Shown here in pieces: positions 46,967-56,180 of a stretch of 64,000 nucleotides of DNA; the first letter of the stretch is position 1, and each line of letters begins with the position of its first letter. The position numbers and the translations under genes are program-made. The DNA comes from Thermofilaceae archaeon (GTDB lineage: Archaea > Thermoproteota > Thermoprotei > Thermofilales > Thermofilaceae). The notes under the pieces are model-generated. The model did not search any database. It was not told where the DNA came from and saw only the letters and a list, made by a program, of their open reading frames with translations. Where the stretch lies: positions 124,001 to 188,000 of the forward strand of contig JANXEW010000002.1 in assembly GCA_025057995.1 (NCBI GenBank), given 5' to 3'.

Positions 46967-47894
46967 CTCCGATGCTCATGAGAGGGGGCATTTTCACAGC
47001 GCATACGGTCAGCCTGCTAGGGCATCGGTTGAAAAATGGACATCCATTGGTAAGCTCACCTGGCTTCGGGGGTTCCCCCAGGAAGGGTTTAAGTTGTTTC
47101 CTCCGATCTAGGCGAGGTGTTGACTCAACTAGCATTAAAGTATAGGGATGGAGAGGCTTCTCTAGTATAGCTCGCGCCCCTCCAACCTCAGCCACCACGC
47201 CAGCATACATCACAGCCATTCGGTCGCATATTGCACCAGCCAACAGCAGGTCGTGTGAGATAAACACAAGTGTAACCCCCGTCTCCCTTCTCAACCTGCT
47301 CAACTCTTCCACTATCTGCAGCCTCAAGTGAGCATCGAGTGCCGAGGTGGGTTCATCAGCTACGAGGATTCGAGCGCCCGTGGATAAAGCTAGAGCTATT
47401 GCAGCCCTTTGTTGCATTCCCCCGCTCAACTCGTGGGGGTAGTCGTCGAGGACGGAGTCCGGGTCAAGTTCGACCATCTGAAGATAGACTTTTGCTCTCT
47501 CCTTAGACTCTCTCTTGTTTAACCCGTAAAGGCTCTTTAAAACGCTGTAGAACTGCTCCTCTATCGTCATGTAAGGGTTAAGGCTGGCACCAGGGCTTTG
47601 TGGCACATACGTAACAACCCTACCTCTGATACCCTCATAGTCACGCGTCTCATCCCGTATAACAGTTCTACCGTTTATGTAAAGCTCGCCCTTTGTCACA
47701 GTATGAGGGGGTAGGATACCCGCTATTGCTCCAGCTATGGTCGACTTTCCCGACCCACTTTCTCCAGCAAGGCAGAACGTTTCACCAGCTTTTACCTCTA
47801 TTGAAACATCCCTCACAGCCCAAAGAACTCCGTCAACCTCCTCGTAACCTACCGAGAGTCCCTTAGAAGCGACGGCTAAAACCACAACTTCCAC
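46932..47894 (-). CDS. Oligopeptide/dipeptide ABC transporter ATP-binding protein (OppD/DppD-like)
   Basis: GESGSGKSTIAGAIAG, LSGGMQQRAAIALALS, oligopeptide C-terminal CPFFNRCPSRLTVC. Confidence 0.94.
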   Translation of the reverse strand: MEVVVLAVASKGLSVGYEEVDGVLWAVRDVSIEVKAGETFCLAGESGSGKSTIAGAIAGILPPHTVTKGELYINGRTVIRDETRDYEGIRGRVVTYVPQSPGASLNPYMTIEEQFYSVLKSLYGLNKRESKERAKVYLQMVELDPDSVLDDYPHELSGGMQQRAAIALALSTGARILVADEPTSALDAHLRLQIVEELSRLRRETGVTLVFISHDLLLAGAICDRMAVMYAGVVAEVGGARAILEKPLHPYTLMLVESTPRLDRRKQLKPFLGEPPKPGELTNGCPFFNRCPSRLTVCAVKMPPLMSIGGERHVACWLYE

Positions 47895-48784
47895 CTCCTG
47901 CGCATCCTTGGGTCAACCTCCTCCCTCAAGCTATCACCAACCATGCTGAAACCCAAAGCCGTCACGAGGATGAACAAGCCGGGAAACATGCTGACCCAAG
48001 GCATCGAAGTTATGTACTTGAATCCATTTTGTACTATGATACCCCAGTCAGGCTCGTCTGGACGTAGCCCAAGCCCAAGGAAGTTTATAGCTGAAGCTTC
48101 GAGTAGGACACTGCCCAAGTCCGTAATAGCTTGGACGAGAACAGCTGGCAAAACGTTCCTGAGCACATGCCTAAAGACTATTATCCTACCCGGTACGCCA
48201 GCCAACTGAGCCAACAGGACGTACTCCATCTCCGCGACGACTCTAGCGTACACGTACGAAGCTCTCGCGTACCATGGCCACCAAGACAGCACGAGGCTGA
48301 CTACCACAACGTGTAAACCCTGCCCTAGAGCAATCCTCAGGGCTAAAGCCAGCACAATAGCTGGGAGGGCAAGGAAAATCTCAGTCGCGTAGTTAAGCAG
48401 GGTCTCGATAGCACCCCTGTAGTAAGCAGCGTAAACGCCCACTAACAATCCCACTCCTAAGCTCGCCCCCGCCACCAACAGAACCTGAAGTAAAGCCAGT
48501 CTAGCCCCCATCAACACACGAGAGAGGACGTCCCTACCCAAGTTATCCGTACCAAAGGGGAACTCTAGGGAAGGAGGTTTTCCCATCCTCTCAGCTGCGT
48601 TAGCTGGAACGATGCCAGCCCCTTCGCTCGGATAGGGGGCTAGATGCTGTCCCATTACAGCTAAAGCAGCTATAAAGAACGTGATAAGAAGCCCTGCTTT
48701 CAAGCGAGCGCTCCTCCTCCACGCTCTCTTAATCAACCCGATCGAGCCCGCTACATTGTTAATCCTTTGTTCGAGAGGGTTCAT
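47876..48784 (-). CDS. Peptide ABC transporter permease (OppC/DppC-like)
   Basis: FPFGTDNLGRDVLSRVLMGARLAL; VLLEASAINFLGLGLRPDEPDWGIIVQNG. Confidence 0.94.
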   Translation of the reverse strand: MNPLEQRINNVAGSIGLIKRAWRRSARLKAGLLITFFIAALAVMGQHLAPYPSEGAGIVPANAAERMGKPPSLEFPFGTDNLGRDVLSRVLMGARLALLQVLLVAGASLGVGLLVGVYAAYYRGAIETLLNYATEIFLALPAIVLALALRIALGQGLHVVVVSLVLSWWPWYARASYVYARVVAEMEYVLLAQLAGVPGRIIVFRHVLRNVLPAVLVQAITDLGSVLLEASAINFLGLGLRPDEPDWGIIVQNGFKYITSMPWVSMFPGLFILVTALGFSMVGDSLREEVDPRMRRRWKLWF

Positions 48785-49806
48785 AGCTTCACCCTCGGGT
48801 CTATCAACGCTTGAGCTACGTCGGCAACCGTGTTAATTATCAGGTAGAAGGTTGCTACAACTATGAGCAAGCCGATAGCCAGCCTGAAGTCGCTGACGCT
48901 GATCGCGTCGAAGAGGAGACGCCCCAGTCCCTCTCTACCGAAAACGTACTCTACCACCATAGCGTCGACGAGACTGTACGCAAAAGCTAAACCGGAAACT
49001 TGAACCAGTCCGGGCAGAGTAGCCCTGAAAGCATACCTCCACACAACAGTCCTCCTCTTTACGCCCCACGCTACGGCTACTCGCACATGCTCCTCAAGCA
49101 GTGCGTCGGCCATCAGGGTTCTCACAATCCTTAAGCAGACGCCCGTGGGATATGCAGCAACAGCTAGAGCTGGCGGTAGCAGTCTAGCTAAAACATCGAA
49201 GAAGATTGGTGCGTTAAGCTGGAGTAAGGCGTCAAGCAAGTATAGACCAGTGAAAATCTGAAAGTTCGTCGCTATCGCCAAGTTCGTGCTAATCCTCCCG
49301 TAGGCGGTGAACCCGTATGGCACTAGCGTGGCAAATATAGCCATACCCAGCCAGAAAGCGGGGGTATTCGCTAAGGCGAGCCCAGAGGTTTGTAGGACAC
49401 CGTCAAGATGACCACCCCGCTTTAAGGCTGAAAAGATGCCGAGAAGGGAGCCTAAGGGTATACCGATAATGTAAGCCATGAAAAGAAGCTCGAGGGTGGC
49501 GGCGAGGTTACGCCAGAGGATACTGTAGACCGGCTGCTTGTACGCAATAGAAAGACCCAGGTCTCCGGTGAAGACCATACGGAGGAAGTTCAACAATTGA
49601 AGGTGCAAGGGTAAATCCAGTCCAAGCTCCTTGCGAGCCAGCTCGACAGCTTTAGCGGCTCCCGGTCCTCTCGGGTTCCCAGCCCACTTTGCAGCAGGAT
49701 CACCGGGCGAGAGAACGAGAATAAGGTAGGATAGGAGGGTAACGCCTGCGAGGACGGCAATACTCCAGAAGAGTCTCCTAAACAGATAGTTAAGACTCAA
49801 CGGCAT
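48781..49806 (-). CDS. Peptide ABC transporter permease (OppB/DppB-like)
   Basis: YLFRRLFWSIAVLAGVTLLSYLILVLSPGDPA; AYSLVDAMVVEYVFGREGLGRLLFDAI. Confidence 0.94.
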   Translation of the reverse strand: MPLSLNYLFRRLFWSIAVLAGVTLLSYLILVLSPGDPAAKWAGNPRGPGAAKAVELARKELGLDLPLHLQLLNFLRMVFTGDLGLSIAYKQPVYSILWRNLAATLELLFMAYIIGIPLGSLLGIFSALKRGGHLDGVLQTSGLALANTPAFWLGMAIFATLVPYGFTAYGRISTNLAIATNFQIFTGLYLLDALLQLNAPIFFDVLARLLPPALAVAAYPTGVCLRIVRTLMADALLEEHVRVAVAWGVKRRTVVWRYAFRATLPGLVQVSGLAFAYSLVDAMVVEYVFGREGLGRLLFDAISVSDFRLAIGLLIVVATFYLIINTVADVAQALIDPRVKL

Positions 49807-49810
49807 CTCG

Positions 49811-51436
49811 CTACTCCTTCACCCTAATGTACTCGAAGCGGATGACGTACATGTAGAGGGGGTTCAAAGCTTCCTCCGGCATCTCAACCCTCCTGCTTAA
49901 AACAAAGGGTCTTACCTCGTCCCAAAGATTTACTGCAACCCCCTCTTCGTAAACGATCTTCTGTGCTCGAGAATATAGCTCCAAGGCGCGCGCGTAGTTG
50001 GAACCCTCTAGTTGATAGGCTTCATCAACTAGCTTGTCGAACTCTGTATTCGCATAGCCAGCCCAGTTCCACTCAGTAGATTCGCTGTGAAGCAAACTGT
50101 AAAGGTAATCATATGGGGAAGGCATAGTCGGCCACCAGTCGCTGATGATAAGGTGAGGCGCTCGCTCAGGGTTACTCCACACCTCTTTACCAGCATCCTT
50201 GACAGCTGTCCAAGCCATGGGCTTAAGCTCTACGTTAACGCCTAGCTCAGCTACGCGGGACTTCAGAAGCTGGGCGAAAGCTTCGTTCTCCTCGTAATCG
50301 GACTGGTAGACGAACTCTATCGTCACGCCGGGTTCGACGCCGGACTCAAGGAGCAGTTTCCTAGCTAGCTCAGGGTTATACTCATATGTGAGTTCATCAA
50401 CGTGCCCAGGGAAACCGTAGGGTATGATGCCGCTGCCCAAACGACCGAAGCCTTTCAGTGCAGTTCTTACAACCTCGCTCCATGGTATCGAGTAGAGGAT
50501 TGCTAGCCTAAACTCTCTAATGTGAGTAGGGTGACGTCGCGTGTTGAAAAGGAGGACATAATTGTGGAATGTCGTTAAGTTGACGATTTTATAGCCTCTA
50601 GCAACTATGTCACCGATGTTGACGCGTGGGACGCTTGATGCTATGTCTATCTCGTTAGCCAACAACCCGTTATACTGGTCCAACGGATCAGTTCTGATCT
50701 TTATAACGACGACGTCCGGTGCTTCAGGGTTGTTTAAAACGCTCCAACCCCACCATTTCTCAAACTTCCTCAATCTAACCTCACTCTCAGGACTGTAGAA
50801 CTCAATAAAGTAGGGACCGGTACCAGCGTCGTTACCTTGATTAAACCATAGCTCTAGATCGGGGTCTAGCGGGTTCTCTACGCCAGCTTCAGCTAGAGTT
50901 GAAGGGCTGAAGATATAAGCTGAGTAACTGGCTGCCGCCATTAGATCCATTCTCTGCGGGTACGACAACTTCAGTCTAACCGTATACTCGTCAACTATTT
51001 CAACTTCCTCTACGGCGTCCCAAATATAGCCGCAACCCCTACCCGTTTGACGGTAAACATCCCTTGCCCTCTCTATCGAGAGTTTTACAGCTGTCGCGTT
51101 GAACGGAGTCCCGTCGTGGAAAACTACGTTGCGCCTAAGCCTGAACTCCCAAACAGTTCCATCCTTGCTTCTCTCCCAACCTTCTGCTAAGACGGGAGTT
51201 ATCGAACCAGTTAACGGATTATACCTTAACAAGGTTTCATAAACGGAACCTAGAATCACAATACCTGTATCGTCTTCTATAGAGGGATCGATACCTGTTA
51301 TCTTGTCGCAATACGCGTATACTATGGTCTTAAGCTTGGGGCGTTCTAGAGTCGGGAGGTAAAAGAGGAAATAGGTGGTTACAACTAGGATCGCTAAGGC
51401 GGCTGCAACCCCTAGTGTCAACCCCCTCCTCATCAA
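49811..51436 (-). CDS. Peptide ABC transporter substrate-binding protein (SBP family 5)
   Basis: N-terminal TM; VYETLLRYNPLTGSITPVLAEGWERSKDGTVWEFRLRRNVVFHDGTPFNATAVKLSIERA. Confidence 0.94.
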   Translation of the reverse strand: MMRRGLTLGVAAALAILVVTTYFLFYLPTLERPKLKTIVYAYCDKITGIDPSIEDDTGIVILGSVYETLLRYNPLTGSITPVLAEGWERSKDGTVWEFRLRRNVVFHDGTPFNATAVKLSIERARDVYRQTGRGCGYIWDAVEEVEIVDEYTVRLKLSYPQRMDLMAAASYSAYIFSPSTLAEAGVENPLDPDLELWFNQGNDAGTGPYFIEFYSPESEVRLRKFEKWWGWSVLNNPEAPDVVVIKIRTDPLDQYNGLLANEIDIASSVPRVNIGDIVARGYKIVNLTTFHNYVLLFNTRRHPTHIREFRLAILYSIPWSEVVRTALKGFGRLGSGIIPYGFPGHVDELTYEYNPELARKLLLESGVEPGVTIEFVYQSDYEENEAFAQLLKSRVAELGVNVELKPMAWTAVKDAGKEVWSNPERAPHLIISDWWPTMPSPYDYLYSLLHSESTEWNWAGYANTEFDKLVDEAYQLEGSNYARALELYSRAQKIVYEEGVAVNLWDEVRPFVLSRRVEMPEEALNPLYMYVIRFEYIRVKE

Positions 51437-51526
51437 CCTGTCACAGGGGGCAGACCCCTCACTTCTTAAACTTTACCCCCTGACGACTCAAGCGTTTAAT
51501 ATTCCCAGGAAGCGGGGCTTAAAACG

Positions 51527-52456
51527 ATGAGAGTCTTTTTAACTGGCGGAGCCGGCTTTATAGGAAGCAATCTCGTGAAAAGATTGGTTAGAGACGGGTA
51601 TGAAGTTGTAGTACTTGACAACTTCGTCACCGGTAGATTAGCAAACGTCGAAGAGGTCGCCGACGCGATCGAAATAGTTAGAGGAGACGTGAGAAATCTC
51701 CACGACGTAGAGAAAGCCGCTAAGGGTGCAGAGGGCGTCGTCCACCTCGCGGCACTTATCGACGTCGCAGAATCTGTAGAGAAGCCGCGCCTATACCTTG
51801 ACGTAAACGTGCAGGGGACTCTGAACGTTCTTGAAGCGGCCCGCCAAGCTGAGGTCTTCATCTTTGCTTCCAGCGCGGCAGTTTACGGCAAACCGGTGAA
51901 GTTGCCTATTTGCGAGAATCACCCTTTGAACCCGCTTTCACCCTACGGGGCTACGAAAGTAGCAGGCGAGGCTCTCGTCGCAGCGTACGCTGCTACACGC
52001 GGTTTTCGTCACGTAATCCTCCGCCTTTTCAACGTATACGGGCCAAATCAGAGCAAAACGTATGCGGGAGTTGTCACAGAGTTTATGCGAAGGACGTTGA
52101 GGGGTGAGCCGCCAATAATATATGGTGACGGAACTCAAACTAGGGACTTTATATTCGTGGACGACGTAGTTGAGTATTTTGCAAGAGCTTTTGCTATCGA
52201 GAAAGTGTCAGGCGTGTACAACGTGGGTTGGGGGAAGGGCGTCAGCATATCAGAGCTTGCCAATGTGGTGACGTTAACGCTCGGTAGACCGGAATTGAAG
52301 CCCGTATATAAGCCGCCTCGTCCAGGCGATGTGAAACACTCTGTAGCAGACGTCTCTAGAGCGTATAGGGACTTCGGTTACCGACCTAAGGTGCAGCTGA
52401 AGGATGGTTTAAAAAGAGTTGCAGACGCGTTAACGTCAAACGCAAAGAATATTTAA
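51527..52456 (+). CDS. galE: NAD-dependent epimerase (UDP-glucose 4-epimerase-like)
   Basis: MRVFLTGGAGFIGSNLVKRLVRDGYEVVVLDNF; YGATKVAGEAL; RLFNVYGPNQ. Confidence 0.9.
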   Translation: MRVFLTGGAGFIGSNLVKRLVRDGYEVVVLDNFVTGRLANVEEVADAIEIVRGDVRNLHDVEKAAKGAEGVVHLAALIDVAESVEKPRLYLDVNVQGTLNVLEAARQAEVFIFASSAAVYGKPVKLPICENHPLNPLSPYGATKVAGEALVAAYAATRGFRHVILRLFNVYGPNQSKTYAGVVTEFMRRTLRGEPPIIYGDGTQTRDFIFVDDVVEYFARAFAIEKVSGVYNVGWGKGVSISELANVVTLTLGRPELKPVYKPPRPGDVKHSVADVSRAYRDFGYRPKVQLKDGLKRVADALTSNAKNI

Positions 52457-52476
52457 CTTATGAACGTGAAGATCGT

Positions 52477-53361
52477 ATGAGACTACTAAAGGCCATCGTT
52501 CTTGCGGCTGGCTTTGGGACACGGCTTCTTCCCTACAGTAAAGAGATGCCGAAAGAGATGCTCCCTCTCTTTTACATCGAAAACAGTAAACCTGTCTTGA
52601 AGCCCATACTCCAGATCGTCTTCGAACAGCTCTACGAGGCCGGTATCCGAGAATTCTGTTTTGTGGTGGGTAGGGGTAAGAGAGCTGTCGAGGATCATTT
52701 TACCCCCGACTGGGATTACGTAGAACTGCTTAAAGAAAAGGGGAAGGAGAGTGAAGCCGGCATGCTTCACCGTTTCTACAAGATGGTAGAGGATTCGCTG
52801 ATAATTTTCGTTAATCAACCAGTTCCGAGAGGTACGGGTGACGCCGTAGCTAGGGCTAAGCGTTTCGCAAGCGATGGCTACTTCCTCGTAGCAGCAGGAG
52901 ATAATATCTTCCTCGGCGAAAACGTAGCTCGAAGCCTAATTCGGTTACACGATGAGCTGAGAGCTGCTATGCTAGCCGGAAAGAGGGTTGACGACCCGAA
53001 AAGGTACGGTGTCCTGGTGGGACGCGAACTGAAGGAGCGTGTAGTGAAGCTGGAAAGGATAATTGAGAAGCCTAGTGAACCGCCGAGTAACTTGGTGAAT
53101 ACTTCCCTCTACCTGCTACCTCCTTCTGTCTTCAAAGCTCTAGATGAGTGTGGTCCAAGCCCTAGGGGTGAGATAGAACTCACTGACGCTGTTCAAAAGC
53201 TCGTTGAATGGGGCGAAGACATATACGTCTACGACGTAGGGGATACCCAATGGGTGGATGTAGGCACGCCCGATACTTACCTTGACGCGGTGCTTCTATC
53301 CCTTAGGCTCTGTAAAGATCAGAAGATGATAAAAAAAGCGAAGGACGACTTAGGCGTATAA
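52477..53361 (+). CDS. galU: UTP-glucose-1-phosphate uridylyltransferase
   Basis: KAIVLAAGFGTRLLPYSKEMPKEMLPLFY, QPVPRGTGDAVARAKRF, RYGVLVGRE. Confidence 0.9.
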   Translation: MRLLKAIVLAAGFGTRLLPYSKEMPKEMLPLFYIENSKPVLKPILQIVFEQLYEAGIREFCFVVGRGKRAVEDHFTPDWDYVELLKEKGKESEAGMLHRFYKMVEDSLIIFVNQPVPRGTGDAVARAKRFASDGYFLVAAGDNIFLGENVARSLIRLHDELRAAMLAGKRVDDPKRYGVLVGRELKERVVKLERIIEKPSEPPSNLVNTSLYLLPPSVFKALDECGPSPRGEIELTDAVQKLVEWGEDIYVYDVGDTQWVDVGTPDTYLDAVLLSLRLCKDQKMIKKAKDDLGV

Positions 53362-53366
53362 GGCTG

Positions 53367-54281
53367 CTAAGGTTGACTGAATGCCGGGTTACTATCCGTA
53401 GGTATATCCTTCATAAGTTCTATTCTCCCCCGGATAAAGCGCGGTAAGTGGAACAAGTACCTGTGTACTTCCTCGTCATAGAAGGCTAAAGCTTCATTCA
53501 TTGAGGTAAGCCGCGCTTTAATTTCCTCCGCTCTAACAAACAGAGGATCTCTGCTTACGCTAGCGAGCACAAACCCCCACAAACTTATGAAGCTCGTAAT
53601 TGGAGCCACGTAGGGGCGAGCGATGGGGAATACCGAGGCAAGCGCGTTTCGTATCATAGCGAAAGTATCAAGAGTGTAACGAAGGGATGTAGCCTGCGTA
53701 ACCACCACTCCGTCTCCACTCAGCCTACGCCGTACAAGCTCGTAAAACTCCTTAGTGTATAAGAGTACTGAGGGCGTGCCCGGAATAGGGTCTGTTAAAT
53801 CAATAATTATGACATCGAACTTTTCATAACCATCTTCTACATATTTCCGCCCGTCTTCAAAAACCAGCTTCAACCGCGGGTCCTCGAAAGCCCCACGATT
53901 CCACTCCGGCATATACCTCTTACACAACTCCACAAGCTCTCTGTCAATATCCACCATGACAACTTGCTCGACGGTGGAGTATCGTAATACCTCTCTAGCC
54001 GTAGCCCCCTCTCCGCCGCCTATGATCAGTACCCTCCTCGGCTCCGGGTGCGTCACCATGGCGGGGTGAACTAGAGCCTCGTGGTAGACGCGTTCATCAT
54101 ACTCGCTGCTCTGAAGTTTCCCGTCAAGGAAAAGACACTTCCCAAACGAGAAGGTTTCAACAATATCAACCTTCTGGAACTTTGTCTCACCTGAGTATAA
54201 CACGCGCTTTACGCCGTGCATGTGAGCTTCAAACGGCTGAACCATCCACTCGACCACAAACCTCCACACTTGTTGAGTCAC
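53367..54281 (-). CDS. speE: Polyamine aminopropyltransferase (spermidine synthase)
   Basis: LYSGETKFQKVDIVETFSFGKCLFLDGKLQSSEYDERVYHEALVHPAM; VLIIGGGEGATAREVLRY; IIIDLTDP. Confidence 0.95.
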   Translation of the reverse strand: MTQQVWRFVVEWMVQPFEAHMHGVKRVLYSGETKFQKVDIVETFSFGKCLFLDGKLQSSEYDERVYHEALVHPAMVTHPEPRRVLIIGGGEGATAREVLRYSTVEQVVMVDIDRELVELCKRYMPEWNRGAFEDPRLKLVFEDGRKYVEDGYEKFDVIIIDLTDPIPGTPSVLLYTKEFYELVRRRLSGDGVVVTQATSLRYTLDTFAMIRNALASVFPIARPYVAPITSFISLWGFVLASVSRDPLFVRAEEIKARLTSMNEALAFYDEEVHRYLFHLPRFIRGRIELMKDIPTDSNPAFSQP

Positions 54282-54317
54282 ACAGCGACGTTAGTGGAAG
54301 AGTATAAATCTTCTTTT

Positions 54318-54719
54318 TCAGTAATCGAAGAGAGGTGGTAAGTCCTTCGCCCTCAACTGAGCTTCCTTGAGCGCGTCGCGATCGGGAGGTTCTAGTCCAA
54401 GCCTCGCTGCAGCTTCTGTAACCATCGAATGCAAGACGTCGAGATGTCTTAAAGGTAGCTCCAGAGGTGTGCACACGCCAGCTTCAACGAGAAGCTCAGC
54501 TAAATCTAGATTACAAACACGGCACAAGTCCGTGATGCGAACTATTTTCAGTAAAACCCCCTCGTCTACACCGACTTCCTCTGCAAGCCTTCTTCGCTCC
54601 CTCTTTGTCAATGCTCTTTCCACGATCTCCCACAAGCTGTGCAACCCAGCCTTTCTTAAAGCCTCTATCTCTTTCCCGCTCAATAGCCTTAGCCTTGAAA
54701 CGTTCAAGGAGTCGTACAC
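54318..54719 (-). CDS. Helix-hairpin-helix protein, probable DUF4332-like
   Basis: 133 aa; LLSGKEIEALRKAGLHSLWEIVERALTKRERRRLAEEVGVDEGVLLKIVRITDLCRVCNLDLAELLVEAGVCTPLEL. Confidence 0.6.
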   Translation of the reverse strand: MYDSLNVSRLRLLSGKEIEALRKAGLHSLWEIVERALTKRERRRLAEEVGVDEGVLLKIVRITDLCRVCNLDLAELLVEAGVCTPLELPLRHLDVLHSMVTEAAARLGLEPPDRDALKEAQLRAKDLPPLFDY

Positions 54720-54918
54720 ACGGCCTCCGATCGAACGGAAACTTAATCCTTTGTGTTAGTAACATTCGAATGGATCCGAGGGTAGCAGTAAACATCTGTC
54801 AAAAGATGGAAAATTGCACATCCCACGTTACTCGTATTAGGGCATCCGTCAGGTAGAAACTTTACTCGAAACGTGTATAGCTTTCCCGTCCCATTGTCAG
54901 ATTTTTGTTGCCTTCCAA

Positions 54919-55510
54919 TTACCTGCCGGAGCAAGTAGGACAAGAGAGGTTTTTCTCTACATTGTATACTCCGTAGATGTTGAGCGCTGAGTTCAGATAG
55001 AGCCGTTTGCTAGCCAGTGGTATTCCTGTCTCTTTCAACCAAGTCTTATTCCAAAAAGTATTCAAGACCTAAAAGGATCTTGACTACTTCTTGTGCCATT
55101 AAGGCACCGATGATAGAGGTTGTAGTGGGTAAAGCTGGGATTTTTGGTCCTGAAAAACAAAGGGAGTTCCGAAACAAGAGATACGCTCGTAGATCAACTT
55201 CATCTCATTCTCGCTCATGTTACAGTTTAAACAAGCTGTGTAATGGGGGGATCACGACCTGTACGTATCCGATAAAATCACTCATGCCCCCGTCTACCAA
55301 AGGTTTTCTATTGCTTACTGCCGCATAGTTTAGTTCAAGTCTTGCAGCAGAATCATCTGGTGATTGTCCATCTCCTTCAGGCGAAGTCTAATGATGTCGC
55401 TTAGCGGGTAAATGCGTTCTTCAATCTAACCATTAAGGAGGACATGCCTATATATTCGTCGGTGTGAGTGAACCTGTTCGTATTAAATCGTCCGAGTTTA
55501 ACGCGCCAAT
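54919..55510 (-). pseudogene. Decayed ThiF/MoeB/E1-like (ubiquitin-activating-type) gene, multiple frameshifts and stops
   Basis: Minus-strand fragments in different frames: RFNTNRFTHTDEYIG; DSAARLELNYAAVSNRKPLVDGGMSDFIGYVQVVIPPLHSLFKL*; NMSENEMKLIYERISCFGTP; SGPKIPALPTTTSIIGALMAQEVVKILLGLEYF; KTWLKETGIPLASKRLYLNSALNIYGVYNVEKNLSCPTCSGR*. Confidence 0.8.
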
Positions 55511-55589
55511 TACCTGAAACTTTATGTTACCTCACCCCTCGACTACCTCACTTTCCAGCACCTGAAGCTGGTGATAAATAGGTTTAGGT

Positions 55590-56180
55590 AGCACGCGTAA
55601 TTTACTGCTGACACTCTCTTAGAGGGATAGTAAAGGTAGGGACCTATTTCAACGTAAACGCTATGGTCGCCATGCCCTATTTAACCGAAGGTGATCACTG
55701 CAGATCGCTTAGGTGAGTTGAATTTTTGTTCCAAAAAGGTTCCGCCCTCGATTACTCGTACGATCCAGCTTTAAACCCCCACCTGTCCGCTTCGACTGTA
55801 ACATCAATGTTCTCACCGGCGTAGACTCTTGTGTCCCCCAGCTTCGCCACAGCCCTATAATTTTTGTAGCCTACGGTGAACACCTCAAGACCCCTTTCTG
55901 CTCTGCTAACAACCTCTACAGCCGGAGCCTCTACAAGATACGTTAGCGGGATGATTCACTTTTCCTACCCCGTTCATCGATAAAGAGTCCCATCCCTGAG
56001 CACGATAGACTCACGCTCTCCTAACCGGACGACTGTGATAAGCGGAGATAGCTTCACATTCGAGAGTCTCTTGACACTAGACGACATAGGATTTAAGAGT
56101 GCAACGGTTTCATTTGTGAAAACTAGATAAATGTCCCTACCCCTTATATAGGGAAAGCTGTGTCAGCCCCTTTCGAATCA
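55590..56180 (-). pseudogene. Remnant of an unidentified beta-rich protein gene, interrupted by stops and frameshifts
   Basis: Minus-strand fragments: RDIYLVFTNETVALLNPMSSSVKRLSNVKLSPLITVVRLGERESIVLRDGTLYR*; LTYLVEAPAVEVVSRAERGLEVFTVGYKNYRAVAKLGDTRVYAGENIDVTVEADRWGFKAGSYE*; SPKRSAVITFG*IGHGDHSVYVEIGPYLYYPSKRVSAVNYA. Confidence 0.6.

Noticed and set aside
48131-48316. Small plus-strand ORFs inside the ABC transporter genes (47943-48316, 46178-46741)
   Set aside because: Antisense to well-supported transporter genes; no independent evidence of coding.
55017-55328. 103-aa plus-strand ORF in the track
   Set aside because: Antisense to minus-strand E1-like pseudogene fragments; its composition (S/K/R-rich) is typical of a spurious frame.
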